From NCBI GenBank assembly GCA_021820445.1, contig JAKADN010000001.1, positions 62,001-126,000 on the forward strand: a DNA stretch of 64,000 nucleotides, written 5' to 3'. The stretch comes from Nitrospirota bacterium (GTDB taxonomy: Bacteria; Nitrospirota; Leptospirillia; Leptospirillales; Leptospirillaceae). The notes under the pieces are model-generated. The model was not told where the DNA came from. It saw nothing but the letters and a program-made list of their open reading frames with translations, and did not search any database. This document shows, piece after piece, positions 1-9,539 of this stretch (position 1 is its first letter; each line of letters begins with the position of its first letter). Made by a program: the position numbers and the translations under genes.

Positions 1-687
1 TCCATCGGACTGATCCGTCGCCGGGACATGGTCTATCACCATCTGGCGCAAGGAAGCGATCCAGAGGGTCGGGACGAAATCCGGGACGACCGAACCCTCG
101 GACGGGTCTTTCTCGACTTTTTCAGGACCCCCGCCGTCAGGGTCCTGCTTCTCTCGACCGCCCTCTTTCAGGTCGCCAACGCCCCGGTCATGCCGCTTCT
201 CATGCTTTATCTGCGCTTTTTAAATGGCGGAAACGGGATGCTTGCCTGGGTCGTGATCCTGGCCCAGGCCACCATGATTCCCGTAGCCTGGGCCGCGGCC
301 CGGCTCAGCTCGCGGTGGGGCCACAAGCTCGTCTTTTCGCTGGCCTTTTTCATCATGCCGCTCCGGTCGATGATCTGCGCCTCCACCATGAACACGGAGA
401 TTCTCCTGGCGACGCAGATCCTGGACGGGGTCGCGGCAGGGATCTACGGGGTTTCGGTGGCCCTGATCGTGAGCGATCTGACCCGGGGAAGGAAGGGATT
501 CAATCTCCTGATGGGACTCTCCCAGATCGCCATGGCGTTGGGCTCGGTCGTGGGGCCGGCCCTCCAGGGGGTTTCGGTAGGGGATGTGGGGTTCCGCTTC
601 GCCTTTCTCGTCTTCGCCGGAATCGCCGCTCTGGCCGCGGGGATCTTCTCCCATTTCATGCCAGACCCCCCGCGCGCCGTTCCTTGA
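1..687 (+). CDS. MFS transporter, C-terminal part (gene starts upstream of window)
   Basis: Frame is open from base 1; hydrophobic multi-TM protein with MFS-like segments (RLSSRWGHKLVFSLAFF, IYGVSVALIVSDLTRGRKGFNLLMGLSQIAMALGSVVGP). Confidence 0.75.
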   Translation, partial: SIGLIRRRDMVYHHLAQGSDPEGRDEIRDDRTLGRVFLDFFRTPAVRVLLLSTALFQVANAPVMPLLMLYLRFLNGGNGMLAWVVILAQATMIPVAWAAARLSSRWGHKLVFSLAFFIMPLRSMICASTMNTEILLATQILDGVAAGIYGVSVALIVSDLTRGRKGFNLLMGLSQIAMALGSVVGPALQGVSVGDVGFRFAFLVFAGIAALAAGIFSHFMPDPPRAVP

Positions 688-921
688 GGGGGCCTTTTCC
701 GGGCGCTAGGGGTGGTTCTTCCCTCCAGTCCGGATGTCTTTGAAAGGGTCCGGAGGATCCTTGAGGCATCGGCCGCATAGGCCACGACAAGAATCGATAA
801 AAGAACCAGATCTTTCTCTTTCGGAAAAAATCGTCCCTGTTTCTGACATCCTGGAAATTTAAGGATATTTTTTCATATGATTTACATGGTAATAATCCAT
901 GGGCGTTATAAGGAGGCTCCC

Positions 922-1131
922 ATGTCAAAGGCCACCATTATATTGCCCAGAGAGCTTTTGAATGAGTTGATGTACCTCCTCCATGCCAAAAGCAAGACGG
1001 AGACCGTCATGAAGGCCGTTCTGGAGGAGATCCGACGAAAAAAAGTGGAAAGAGTCCAGTCAGTGGCCGGCTCCATGGAATTTGTGAGATCTGCGGAGAA
1101 ATTGCGCCACGGAGACGAGCGGCTTGGATAA
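922..1131 (+). CDS. VapB-type antitoxin (DUF2191-like)
   Basis: ORF from internal ATG MSKATIILPRELLNELMYLLHAKSKTETVMKAVLEEIRRKKVERVQSVAGSMEF; AAGGAGG Shine-Dalgarno; typical RHH antitoxin architecture; overlaps a VapC remnant. Confidence 0.7.
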   Translation: MSKATIILPRELLNELMYLLHAKSKTETVMKAVLEEIRRKKVERVQSVAGSMEFVRSAEKLRHGDERLG

Positions 1132-1480
1132 GGTCTTGGTCGACACCTCCGTCTGGATTAAGTTTTTATTAAATCTGGTCATTTCTACACTCTCGTTTAG
1201 ACCCTCCTCGCCAAGGATAGGGCCTGTATGGTCGGGCCCATTTTTGCCGAACTGATGCAAGGATCGAAGACGGTAAAGGATTGGAAGTTTTAGGGAATTC
1301 ATCCATGCCTTCGCGTTGCTGCCGGAAAATCCTTCCCTTTGGAGAAAGGTTGGGGACCTGTCTTTCCGGCTCCGGAAGCAGGGAATGGCCCTGGGGCTGG
1401 CTGATTGCTTCATTGCCGTTTCCGCCCGGAAAGGGGGCGTGGCTCTTCTGAGTTTGGACAGCCTTTCTCCCTCATCAAAA
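1124..1480 (+). pseudogene. VapC-family PIN-domain toxin, disrupted by at least two frameshifts
   Basis: LDKVLVDTSVWIKFLL (frame 2) then TLLAKDRACMVGPIFAELMQGSKTVKDWKF* (frame 1, from 1201) then LLPENPSLWRKVGDLSFRLRKQGMALGLADCFIAVSARKGGVALLSLD (frame 2). Confidence 0.8.
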
Positions 1481-1525
1481 AGGACGCAACGATTCGTCCT
1501 TACGGCCAGGATGGATCGCCTTTCC

Positions 1526-2203
1526 TCACCGGATGATCATCATCTGATTTCCTCCCCGCTGGAACTCGTAGGGAACCGGTTCGATCGCGATGCGGTAGCC
1601 TTCTTCGGACAGGCTTTCCACGACAGGGTCCAGATGGCGTGACCAGACCGCCCCCAACTCCAGAAGAGGGAACACTCGGATCTCCCGGGCTACCCGGCGA
1701 AGCTCCCGGATTGACCGAAGATGGAAGTCGAGTGAGAGGTGGGGACTGTAGAGAAAGAGGTAATGGGAGCAGAGTGCGAGCCCGAATTCGCCCGTCCGGA
1801 AGGGGAGTTCCGGCAATGAGAGGTCGAGATACCGCCCGTCTTTGCGCCCCCGGGGATAGTCTTCCAGGAAGGCGTTCATGGCGTCCATTCGGGTCTGACC
1901 CAGAGACTCGACGGAAGGAATCGTTTTCCAAACGAATTCGTGGGCATTCTTCCGGGTTTCGGAAAGAACGGTGTCGAAGACCTGATCGATCCGGGTCCGG
2001 ATCTCTCCACAGGAGAATCGGTAAAGGGGATCGACCGAGACGACCGCTCCTCCCCGGGATGTGAGTCCCGCGTTGAAGCTCGCCGGACCATCGGCGCACC
2101 CCAGGATCCGTTCTGCAAGATCCCCCTCCGAAAGAGCAAACATCTCCCGGTATTCCTCGTAGGATCGCCCCCAGGGAACGATCTCGTCAAGGGTGAAAGC
2201 CAC
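1526..2203 (-). CDS. SAM-dependent methyltransferase-like protein
   Basis: 225 aa; ILGCADGPASFNAGLTSRGGAVVSVDPLYRFS resembles a motif I/II nucleotide-binding region; FGLALCSHYLFLYSPHLSLDFHLRSIRELRRVAREIRVFPLLEL is motif-IV-like. Confidence 0.65.
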   Translation of the reverse strand: MAFTLDEIVPWGRSYEEYREMFALSEGDLAERILGCADGPASFNAGLTSRGGAVVSVDPLYRFSCGEIRTRIDQVFDTVLSETRKNAHEFVWKTIPSVESLGQTRMDAMNAFLEDYPRGRKDGRYLDLSLPELPFRTGEFGLALCSHYLFLYSPHLSLDFHLRSIRELRRVAREIRVFPLLELGAVWSRHLDPVVESLSEEGYRIAIEPVPYEFQRGGNQMMIIR

Positions 2204-2215
2204 ACAGGCTCCTTT

Positions 2216-2352
2216 CTAAAAAGGGAAATTTGTTCGGAGTTCCCGATTTCCCAGCGACCGGGACTTTAAGAAAAGACCCTTCAGGAACACCTTCACTGTG
2301 TTTGCAAATCCATTCGGATCGTCCTCATGGACTGCGTGCCCTCCGTGTGTCA
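2216..2352 (-). pseudogene. 3' remnant of an alpha/beta hydrolase
   Basis: Minus-strand reading LTHGGHAVHEDDPNGFANTVKVFLKGLFLKSRSLGNRELRTNFPF* resembles the C-terminal catalytic-His region of alpha/beta hydrolases; preceded by an in-frame stop, no upstream ORF. Confidence 0.4.
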
Positions 2353-2587
2353 GGGGTCACGAGCCGACGTCGGACCGCTGCAGGGCCATTTGGTCAGGTT
2401 TCGCTTGTGTTGTGACCCTGCACTCCCGCCGGTCAAGAGTTCCGGAGATCGGGGTCAAGCTAGTCGGCCCATATGAAATGAGGCCGCCTTGACACATTCA
2501 CGTCACATTTTTCTGAGGCTCATCCTTACCGGGTCCTCTCGGATCGGAGTTTTTCTTCAGCTCTGGCTTTGACGGGAATCTGAAAGC

Positions 2588-2955
2588 TCACAGCCTTGCA
2601 AAGGAGATCTTCAGGGAAAGGGAGACCGAATGGAGCCTCCTGTCCCGAGTCCAGAGGGATCCCCTTTCAGAAAGTGAAACCGAAGAAAGGAGATGGGCAT
2701 CAAGATAGCCGATCCCTTTTCCGGAGATTCCTCGATGTTCGATGAAAAACAGAAATTCTTCTTCGGTGGAGGAAGGAGCCCGGGGCAGATTTTGAAGGAA
2801 CTCAAGAATCTCCTTCCGATTCTTCAGATTTCAACAGGCGAGTTCCCCGACGATAAAAGGGTGGATCAGGACCTGGCCTGCTTCGAGAAGGTCCTGAAGG
2901 ACAGGACTTCCTTGCGCAAATGATCGATCCAGACAGAGGTATCGACAAGAACCAC
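2588..2955 (-). pseudogene. VapC-family PIN-domain toxin, disrupted by a frameshift and a nonsense codon
   Basis: Minus strand: VVLVDTSVWIDHLRK | frameshift | GSPVLQDLLEAGQVLIHPFIVGELAC*NLKNRKEILEFLQNLPRAPSSTEEEFLFFIEHRGISGKGIGYLDAHLLSSVSLSERGSLWTRDRRLHSVSLSLKISFARL*. In-frame TGA at 2831-2833. Confidence 0.85.
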
Positions 2956-2959
2956 GCGG

Positions 2960-3160
2960 CTAGGTCCGACGGCTTGGCCGGCGTCGGGGAACGGACTTTA
3001 GTTGGGGTTCGCTCCCTCCCAAAAGAGCGAGGCGTCTTGCTCTTTCCCGCTCGATCAACGCTTTGAGCCCCTCTCGCACCAGTGCTGTTTTTTCGTTCGC
3101 CCCACTTATTTTTTTGGGCTTGGCGAGAAGTTCGTCGTCAATGTTCAAGGTCGTTCTCAC
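2960..3160 (-). CDS. VapB-type antitoxin (DUF2191-like)
   Basis: MRTTLNIDDELLAKPKKISGANEKTALVREGLKALIERERARRLALLGGSEPQLKSVPRRRPSRRT; typical VapB; immediately upstream of the vapC pseudogene on the same strand. Confidence 0.85.
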   Translation of the reverse strand: MRTTLNIDDELLAKPKKISGANEKTALVREGLKALIERERARRLALLGGSEPQLKSVPRRRPSRRT

Positions 3161-3189
3161 ATTTTTTCCTTATTGTTGCATCAAAAAAG

Positions 3190-3203
3190 TCATCAATTGA
3201 TGA
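3190..3203. promoter_or_regulatory. 14-bp perfect palindrome TCATCAATTGATGA, possible VapB operator
   Basis: Perfect palindrome about 30 bp upstream of the minus-strand vapB start at 3160. Confidence 0.4.
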
Positions 3204-3434
3204 TGATTATTATGACATAACGCCTGACCCCGACAAAGGTTGTGCTCTCTCCTCACAGTCGCGAGCTTGACCATCGGCTTTGGCCCGGACGAAAAGTTTC
3301 ATCCCGGGTTGGCGGAACAGCAAGCCGGGGATCCTGTCAGCACAGGGTAGCGGTCAGGTCATTTTCAGGGGAGAAGGTTTTGAGGAGGCCGGAGAGGGAG
3401 CCCCGGAACGTTTTCGGGCCAAGGAGGGGTTTGA

Positions 3435-3887
3435 TTACTGACGATTGCCGGTCCCCTTCGGGACGGTGGGCAAGAGAAGGATTTTCTGGATCAGGGCGCC
3501 CTTCGGCGTCTCCCGATAATCGATCTCGAGGTCCGTCCCTTTTTTGAGGGCCCTGACCCCCACCGTCCGGCCCCCGGAGTAGACCATCGTGTCGGGGACC
3601 AGAACCCCTCCGAAGAGGAAGACAAGAAAAGGGTCCTTCCCCAGGGTGGCGGTCAGGGTCATAGGGTGGTGTGACAGATCCAGGCTGTCGAGGCGGCCAA
3701 CAAAACGCCGCAGGGAGGGAGATCTGGCTTCGGGCTTCTTCAGACCCGGATGGGCAACCGGTGGATGGAGCTCGGCCGACGCGATTCCAGGCAAGAGAAG
3801 GAGCACCAGAAGAAGGGCCGGGAGTCCGAAGCGCCGTCCTGCGGGAAGGAGAAACTGTGAAAGGGGGAGGCGGCCAGGGGGATTCAT
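3435..3887 (-). CDS. Small secreted protein of unknown function
   Basis: 150 aa; N-terminal basic plus hydrophobic signal peptide ([22 protein letters not shown]); 4-nt overlap with upstream glgX. Confidence 0.65.
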   Translation of the reverse strand: MNPPGRLPLSQFLLPAGRRFGLPALLLVLLLLPGIASAELHPPVAHPGLKKPEARSPSLRRFVGRLDSLDLSHHPMTLTATLGKDPFLVFLFGGVLVPDTMVYSGGRTVGVRALKKGTDLEIDYRETPKGALIQKILLLPTVPKGTGNRQ

Positions 3888-6085
3888 GGAGAGGAACCGT
3901 TACCCCCGGCAGGAATCGGGCGTGGGAGAGGCCGGGCGACCTCTGCTCCGGATTTGCTTTCCTGCAGGACGAAGAGGGCCATCGACCGCCCCGGGGTATC
4001 ATAAGGGCGCCCTCCCCGAAAAAAGCTCCGGCGGGGAGGGAGGGCCCCCGGACGGGGGTGGGCGGTGTCGAGAAGAAGGGACCAGTGGGCGCCCTTCCGG
4101 TGGGCGGGCAGGATGAAGGAGACGGTGTCGTAGTGGGCGTTGAAGAGGATGAGGAGGGTGTCTCCCGACAGGGGACGCCCCCGGCTGTCCCGCTCATCGA
4201 TCAGGTCTCCCGAGAGTCTGACCCCCAGGGTCCGGACAAAATCGGCGTTCCACTCCTCGTCGGTCATCTCGTGGCCGGTGGGGGAGAACCAGGAGATGTC
4301 CTTGATCTCCGAGCCGCGGATCTTGCGCCCGTGGAAGAACTTCCTCCGCCGGAGGACAGGGGAGGAGCGGCGGAGGGCGATCATGAAGCGGGTGAAGGCG
4401 AGAAGGTTTTTCTGGTCGGCCGTCAGGGTCCAGTCATACCAGGAGAGGTCGTTGTCCTGGCAGTAGGCGTTGTTGTTTCCCCGCTGGGTCCGGGCGATCT
4501 CGTCGCCGCCGCAGAGCATCGGGACTCCCTGGGAGACCATGAGGGTTGCGATGAAGTTCCGCATCTGGCGGAGCCTGAGATCGCGGATCTCAGGTTTGTC
4601 GGTCGGGCCCTCTTCTCCGCAGTTCCAGCTGATGTTGTCGTTGTTTCCGTCACGGTTTTCCTCGAGATTGGCCTCGTTGTGCTTGTCGTTGTAACTCACG
4701 AGGTCGTTTAAGGTGAATCCGTCGTGGGCGGTGACGAAGTTGATGCTCGCGTGGGGGCGTCGTCCCTCCTGCTCATAGAGATCGCTGCTTCCGGAGAGGC
4801 GGGTGGCGAGTTCCGCCACCTGGCGCCCGTCCCCTTTCCAGAAGCGACGGATCGTGTCCCGGTACAGCCCGTTCCATTCAGTCCAGAGTGAGGGAAAGTT
4901 CCCGACCTGGTAGCCGCCTTCTCCCACGTCCCACGGTTCGGCGATCAGCTTCACCTGGGAGACGACAGGGTCCTGCTGGATGACGTCGAAGAAGGCGGAG
5001 AGCTTGTCGACCTCGTGGAGCTCCCGGGCCAGGGCGCTGGCCAGGTCGAACCGGAATCCGTCCACATGCATCTCGAGGATCCAGTAGCGGAGGCTGTCCA
5101 TGATCATCTGGAGGACCTGGGGATGGCGCATGTTCAGGGTGTTTCCGCACCCGGTGTAGTCCATGTAGTACCGGGGCTCCTTTTCCATCAGGCGGTAGTA
5201 GGTCGGGTTGTCGATTCCCCGGAGCGACAGGGTGGGACCCAGGTGGTTTCCCTCGCAGGTGTGGTTGTAGACCACGTCGAGGATGACCTCGATGCCCGCG
5301 TCGTGGAGCGTCCGGACCATCCGCTTGAACTCGTTCGAGGGAGACATGGTTCCCGAGCCGTAGCGGTTGTCCGGGGCAAAGTAGGAGAGGGTGTTGTATC
5401 CCCAGTAGTTGGTGAGCCCCCGGGTGACGAGTGTGTGCTCACTCGCGTGTTGGTGGACCGGCAGAAGTTCGACGGCGGTGATCCCCAGATCCGTGAGATA
5501 GTCGACGACCGGTTCGCTGGCGAGCCCGGCGTAAGTGCCGCGAAGCTCCGGCGGAAGATCCGGGTGCAAGGCGGTGAGCCCCTTGACGTGGGTTTCGTAG
5601 ATGACCGTCTCCGACCAGGGGGTCCGGGGAGGCCGGTCGGTCCCCCAGACGTAGGCCGGATCGAGAACGACCGCGAGAGGGGCCCCTGCGGCATTGTCCC
5701 GGGTGTCCATCACCTTGTCCCCTTCGGGATGGCCGAGAGGATAGGCGAAGAGCGTGTCGTCCCACCGGACCCTCCGGGCGATCTCCTTGGCATAGGGATC
5801 CAGAACGACCTTGTTCGGATTGAACCTAAGTCCTCTGTCGGGATCGTAGGCTCCATGGACCCGATAACCGTAAATCAGCCCCGGCCGGGCATCGGGAAGG
5901 TAGAGGTGCCAGATGTGGTTGGTCCGCTCGGAGAGGGGAATGCGGATCGATTCGGCGGTGGCGGAGCCGTCGGGAAAGAGGCAGAGTTCCACCCCTTCCG
6001 CGTTCTCGGAAAAAAGGGAGAAGTTGACCCCTTTTCCGTCCCAGGTGGCTCCCAGGGGAAAGGGTTTTCCGGGCATGGTCCTCAC
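3884..6085 (-). CDS. glgX: Glycogen debranching enzyme GlgX (GH13)
   Basis: 733 aa; [94 protein letters not shown]. Confidence 0.95.
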   Translation of the reverse strand: MRTMPGKPFPLGATWDGKGVNFSLFSENAEGVELCLFPDGSATAESIRIPLSERTNHIWHLYLPDARPGLIYGYRVHGAYDPDRGLRFNPNKVVLDPYAKEIARRVRWDDTLFAYPLGHPEGDKVMDTRDNAAGAPLAVVLDPAYVWGTDRPPRTPWSETVIYETHVKGLTALHPDLPPELRGTYAGLASEPVVDYLTDLGITAVELLPVHQHASEHTLVTRGLTNYWGYNTLSYFAPDNRYGSGTMSPSNEFKRMVRTLHDAGIEVILDVVYNHTCEGNHLGPTLSLRGIDNPTYYRLMEKEPRYYMDYTGCGNTLNMRHPQVLQMIMDSLRYWILEMHVDGFRFDLASALARELHEVDKLSAFFDVIQQDPVVSQVKLIAEPWDVGEGGYQVGNFPSLWTEWNGLYRDTIRRFWKGDGRQVAELATRLSGSSDLYEQEGRRPHASINFVTAHDGFTLNDLVSYNDKHNEANLEENRDGNNDNISWNCGEEGPTDKPEIRDLRLRQMRNFIATLMVSQGVPMLCGGDEIARTQRGNNNAYCQDNDLSWYDWTLTADQKNLLAFTRFMIALRRSSPVLRRRKFFHGRKIRGSEIKDISWFSPTGHEMTDEEWNADFVRTLGVRLSGDLIDERDSRGRPLSGDTLLILFNAHYDTVSFILPAHRKGAHWSLLLDTAHPRPGALPPRRSFFRGGRPYDTPGRSMALFVLQESKSGAEVARPLPRPIPAGGNGSSP

Positions 6086-7872
6086 GGTCCCTGTCCTTCG
6101 GGCCCGGCCGTGGAGCGGCGCCCGGACCGGGGAGATCCCGAAGCGCGCGTCTTTTTTTTCGGATTCTCAGGCGACTGGACATCTCCCAGACGACGGTGGG
6201 GGTGGGAGTGGGGGGCTCCTTGAGTGCGGCCGGGAGGGTGCAATGCGAGCCAGAAGAACCCATAGGGACTCACCGTGAAGTGAAATCGGGAATTCCGGAT
6301 GGGGGGGAAGGGATTGTTGCCGAAAAGCTCCACGGGAACATGGTTCCGGAATCGGGAGAGGTCGACCGTCACTGATTCGGTGCGGTCCGAGAGGTTGTTG
6401 AGGATCAGGACGACATCGTCCCCCAGCTCGCGCAGATAGGCCAGAACACTCCGGTTTCGGGTATTCAGGATGGTCAACCGCCCGCGCCCGAACAGTCTGG
6501 TCGCCTGCCGGACGGCCAGCATCTGCCGGAGGGTGTTGAGGGGGCTGGTGGGATAGCGGGCCTGGTTTTCCACATTGACGACCTGGTAGCCGTAGATGGG
6601 GTTCTGGATGACCGGAGCGTAAAGGTCGGAGGGGTTGGCCCGGGAAAATCCTCCATTCCGGTCGGAGGACCATTGCATCGGGGTCCGGACTCCGTTCCGG
6701 TCCCCGAGATGGACATTGTCTCCCATGCCGATTTCGTCGCCATAGTAAAGAATGGGTGTTCCGGGAAGGGTCAGGAGCAGGCTGTGCATGAGGTCGATCT
6801 TCCGGCGGTCGTTCTGCATGAGGGGAGCGAGCCTCCGCCGGATCCCGATGTTGAGCCGCATCCGCGGATCCTGGGCGTAGGTGGACCACAGGTAGTCGCG
6901 CTCCTGGTCGCTCACCATCTCGAGGGTCAGCTCGTCGTGGTTTCTGAGGAAGATCGCCCATTGGCAGCTCTCCGGAATGGGCGGGGTCTGCTCGAGGATG
7001 TCGATGACGGGCTTCCGGTCTCCCCGGGCGATGGCGATGAAGAGCCGGGGCATGAGGGGGAAGTGGTAGGCCATGTGGAACTCGTCGCCGTTTCCGAAGT
7101 AGGGAAGGACGTCCTGGGGCCACTGGTTGGCCTCGGCCAGAAGCATCCGGCCGGGGAACTCACGGTCGACCTCGGCCCGGAGGCGCTTCATGAAGGCGTG
7201 GGTCTCCGGAAGGTTCTCGCAGTTCGTGCCCTCCCGCTCGTAGAGATAGGGAACGGCGTCGCAGCGGAGGCCGTCCACCCCGAGGGAGAACCAGAACTTG
7301 ACCACCTTCAGAAGCTCCTCCTGGACCATGGGATTGTCGAAGTTCAGGTCGGGCTGGTGGTGAAAGAAACGGTGCCAGTAGTACTGGCGCGTGCGGGGCT
7401 CCCAGGTCCAGTTCGACTTCTCCGTGTCGCTGAAAATGATCCGGGTTTCCTTGTAGCGGTCCGGGGTGTCGCTCCAGACGTAGTAGTCCCGGAAGGGAGA
7501 GGAGCGGGAGGAGGCGGCGGAAATGAACCAGGGATGGGTGTTGGAGGTGTGGTTCAGCACCAGCTCCGTGATGACGCGGATCCCACGGTCATGGGCCGCC
7601 GAGAGGAAGCGCTGGAACTCCTCCATCGTTCCGTAGGGGGGGTAGAGGGCGTAGTAGTTCCGGATGTCGTAGCCGTCGTCCCGAAGCGGGGAGTCGGTGA
7701 AAGGAAGGAGCCAGAGGGCCGTGACGCCCAGGTCCTGAAGATAGTCGAGGCGTCCCGTCAGTCCGGCAAAGTCTCCGATTCCGTCGGCGTTGGAGTCGAA
7801 AAAAGACTTGACCGGGATTTCGTAGATGATGACGTCCTTGTACCAGTCGGAGGCTCCTCCGAGGGTTGTCAT
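6082..7872 (-). CDS. treS: Trehalose synthase / maltose alpha-D-glucosyltransferase (GH13)
   Basis: 596 aa; [77 protein letters not shown]; all GH13 catalytic residues present. Confidence 0.88.
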   Translation of the reverse strand: MTTLGGASDWYKDVIIYEIPVKSFFDSNADGIGDFAGLTGRLDYLQDLGVTALWLLPFTDSPLRDDGYDIRNYYALYPPYGTMEEFQRFLSAAHDRGIRVITELVLNHTSNTHPWFISAASSRSSPFRDYYVWSDTPDRYKETRIIFSDTEKSNWTWEPRTRQYYWHRFFHHQPDLNFDNPMVQEELLKVVKFWFSLGVDGLRCDAVPYLYEREGTNCENLPETHAFMKRLRAEVDREFPGRMLLAEANQWPQDVLPYFGNGDEFHMAYHFPLMPRLFIAIARGDRKPVIDILEQTPPIPESCQWAIFLRNHDELTLEMVSDQERDYLWSTYAQDPRMRLNIGIRRRLAPLMQNDRRKIDLMHSLLLTLPGTPILYYGDEIGMGDNVHLGDRNGVRTPMQWSSDRNGGFSRANPSDLYAPVIQNPIYGYQVVNVENQARYPTSPLNTLRQMLAVRQATRLFGRGRLTILNTRNRSVLAYLRELGDDVVLILNNLSDRTESVTVDLSRFRNHVPVELFGNNPFPPIRNSRFHFTVSPYGFFWLALHPPGRTQGAPHSHPHRRLGDVQSPENPKKKTRASGSPRSGRRSTAGPEGQGP

Positions 7873-9539
7873 GGGGTGGCCTCCGCTTTTTTCTTCCGGA
7901 CCGGACGGCGGCCGGGAAGGAGTTCGAGCCAGATGAAGGAGTAGGGGGTCATCGTGACGAGATAGGGATGGCGGGGAATTTTCGGGAACAGGGCTCCCCC
8001 GAAAAGTTCACGGGGGAGAAGGGAGGCAAATTTTCCGAGTTTGAGCTCCCCGCTGACGGAGTTCTTCGAGAGATTGTGGACCAGGAGGCAGGTTTCGTCG
8101 CCCGCCCGGCGGGTAAAGGCGAAGAGAGCGGGGTGAGTGGTTTCGACGATGCCGAACTGGCCCTGGCTCCAGAGGGCGGGCTGTCGGTTCCGCACCTCGA
8201 TCATCCTCCGGACGTTCCAGAGATGGGAATCGGCGAATCGTTCCTGGCTCTCCACGTTGACCATCGTGTAGCTGTAAAGGGGGTCGTCGATGACCGGATT
8301 GTAGAGCTCTTCCGGGTCGGCGGCGGAAAATCCCGCGTTGCGGTCCGAAGACCACTGCATGGGGGTGCGGACGGGGTTTCGGCCCGGGAGGTGGGGATGG
8401 TCCCCCATGCCGATCTCGTCGCCGTAATAGAGGACGGGAAGACCGGGAAAGGTGAAGAAGAGGCTGGCTGCGAGCTGGATCCTGCGGCGTCCGTTCTCCA
8501 TGATCCGGGCCACGCGGGCCAGGACCGGGCGCTCCTCCGAGGAGACCTCCTCGAGGGGGAAGATCGCGTCCCCTCCGTCCTCCTCGAGAAACTTTTCGAA
8601 GGTCTCTTCGGAGCGTTCCCGGAGGTCGAGGGTCCATCGGATCGGAAGATCCTTCCGGGTGTGGAACTCGCGTTCGCCCGAGGCGATGGCCTGTTCGAGG
8701 GCCTCTTTGTTTTCCTCCTTCACCGACCGGATGACCGAGGGAAAGAATCCGTTGTAGTGGTAGAAGAGTCGGGGATCCTGGGAGAAGGCGCCCCGGGGGG
8801 GCGCGCTTGTCTCGAAGAGGAAGACCCGATCGGGAAAAGAGCTCCGGAGGGGAGCGAGGATCCCCGAAAGCTGCCGGAAGGGGTCGGTGACCAGCTCGAT
8901 TCCCTCTTTGCCCAGACGGTGGAGCCGGCCCGATCCCGCGAGCCGGAATCCGTCGAATCCCAGGGTGAACCAGTGCTCGAAGACCCTCCGGATCTCCTCG
9001 CAGATATCCGGGTCCCCGTAGTTGATCGCCGGTTCGTCCTTGTGGTCCTGGTACCAGTAGTACTGGCCCGTCTCGTCGTCCTTGGCCCAGTTCGAGATTT
9101 CCGGCGTCTCCTGGTCCGGGGAGGAAGGGAGCTTGAGGCGGTTCGACCAGAAGAAGCTCTTCCTCAGGTATCGGGAGCTTCGGTCCCGGGATTCGAGAAA
9201 CCAGGTGTGCCGGTCGCTGGTCGCATTGATCGGAAGGGAGGCCAGGACCTTGAGCCCCTTGGCGTGGGCGGCCTCGATGACGACCAGAAGTTCGGAGAGC
9301 GATCCCAGGGAGGCGTCCGGACGCATCCAGTCGGTCAGGGGGTGGCGGCTGTTGCCGGAGAAGGACTGGAAGGGGCAGTTCAACAGGATCCCCTTCACCC
9401 CGAGGCGGGCGATGTAGTCCATCCGTTCGAGAATCCCCCGGAAGTCCCCCACCCCGTCTCCGGATTTGTCATAGAAGCTTCGGATGTAGATTTCGTAAAG
9501 GATCCCGCGGGAGATCCAGAGCTCGGTGTCGTCCATCAA
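7869..9539 (-). CDS. TreS-like GH13 paralogue, predicted catalytically inactive
   Basis: 556 aa; ILYEIYIRSFYDKSGDGVGDFRGI and [35 protein letters not shown] match treS, but the nucleophile region reads DGFRLAGSGR and the NHDE region reads LDLRERSE. Confidence 0.85.
   Translation of the reverse strand: MMDDTELWISRGILYEIYIRSFYDKSGDGVGDFRGILERMDYIARLGVKGILLNCPFQSFSGNSRHPLTDWMRPDASLGSLSELLVVIEAAHAKGLKVLASLPINATSDRHTWFLESRDRSSRYLRKSFFWSNRLKLPSSPDQETPEISNWAKDDETGQYYWYQDHKDEPAINYGDPDICEEIRRVFEHWFTLGFDGFRLAGSGRLHRLGKEGIELVTDPFRQLSGILAPLRSSFPDRVFLFETSAPPRGAFSQDPRLFYHYNGFFPSVIRSVKEENKEALEQAIASGEREFHTRKDLPIRWTLDLRERSEETFEKFLEEDGGDAIFPLEEVSSEERPVLARVARIMENGRRRIQLAASLFFTFPGLPVLYYGDEIGMGDHPHLPGRNPVRTPMQWSSDRNAGFSAADPEELYNPVIDDPLYSYTMVNVESQERFADSHLWNVRRMIEVRNRQPALWSQGQFGIVETTHPALFAFTRRAGDETCLLVHNLSKNSVSGELKLGKFASLLPRELFGGALFPKIPRHPYLVTMTPYSFIWLELLPGRRPVRKKKAEATP

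Noticed and set aside
5015-6223. 402-aa plus-strand ORF opposite glgX
   Set aside because: Shadow ORF; glgX is clearly coded on the minus strand.
6673-7944. 423-aa plus-strand ORF opposite treS
   Set aside because: Compositionally biased shadow ORF, no domain recognised.
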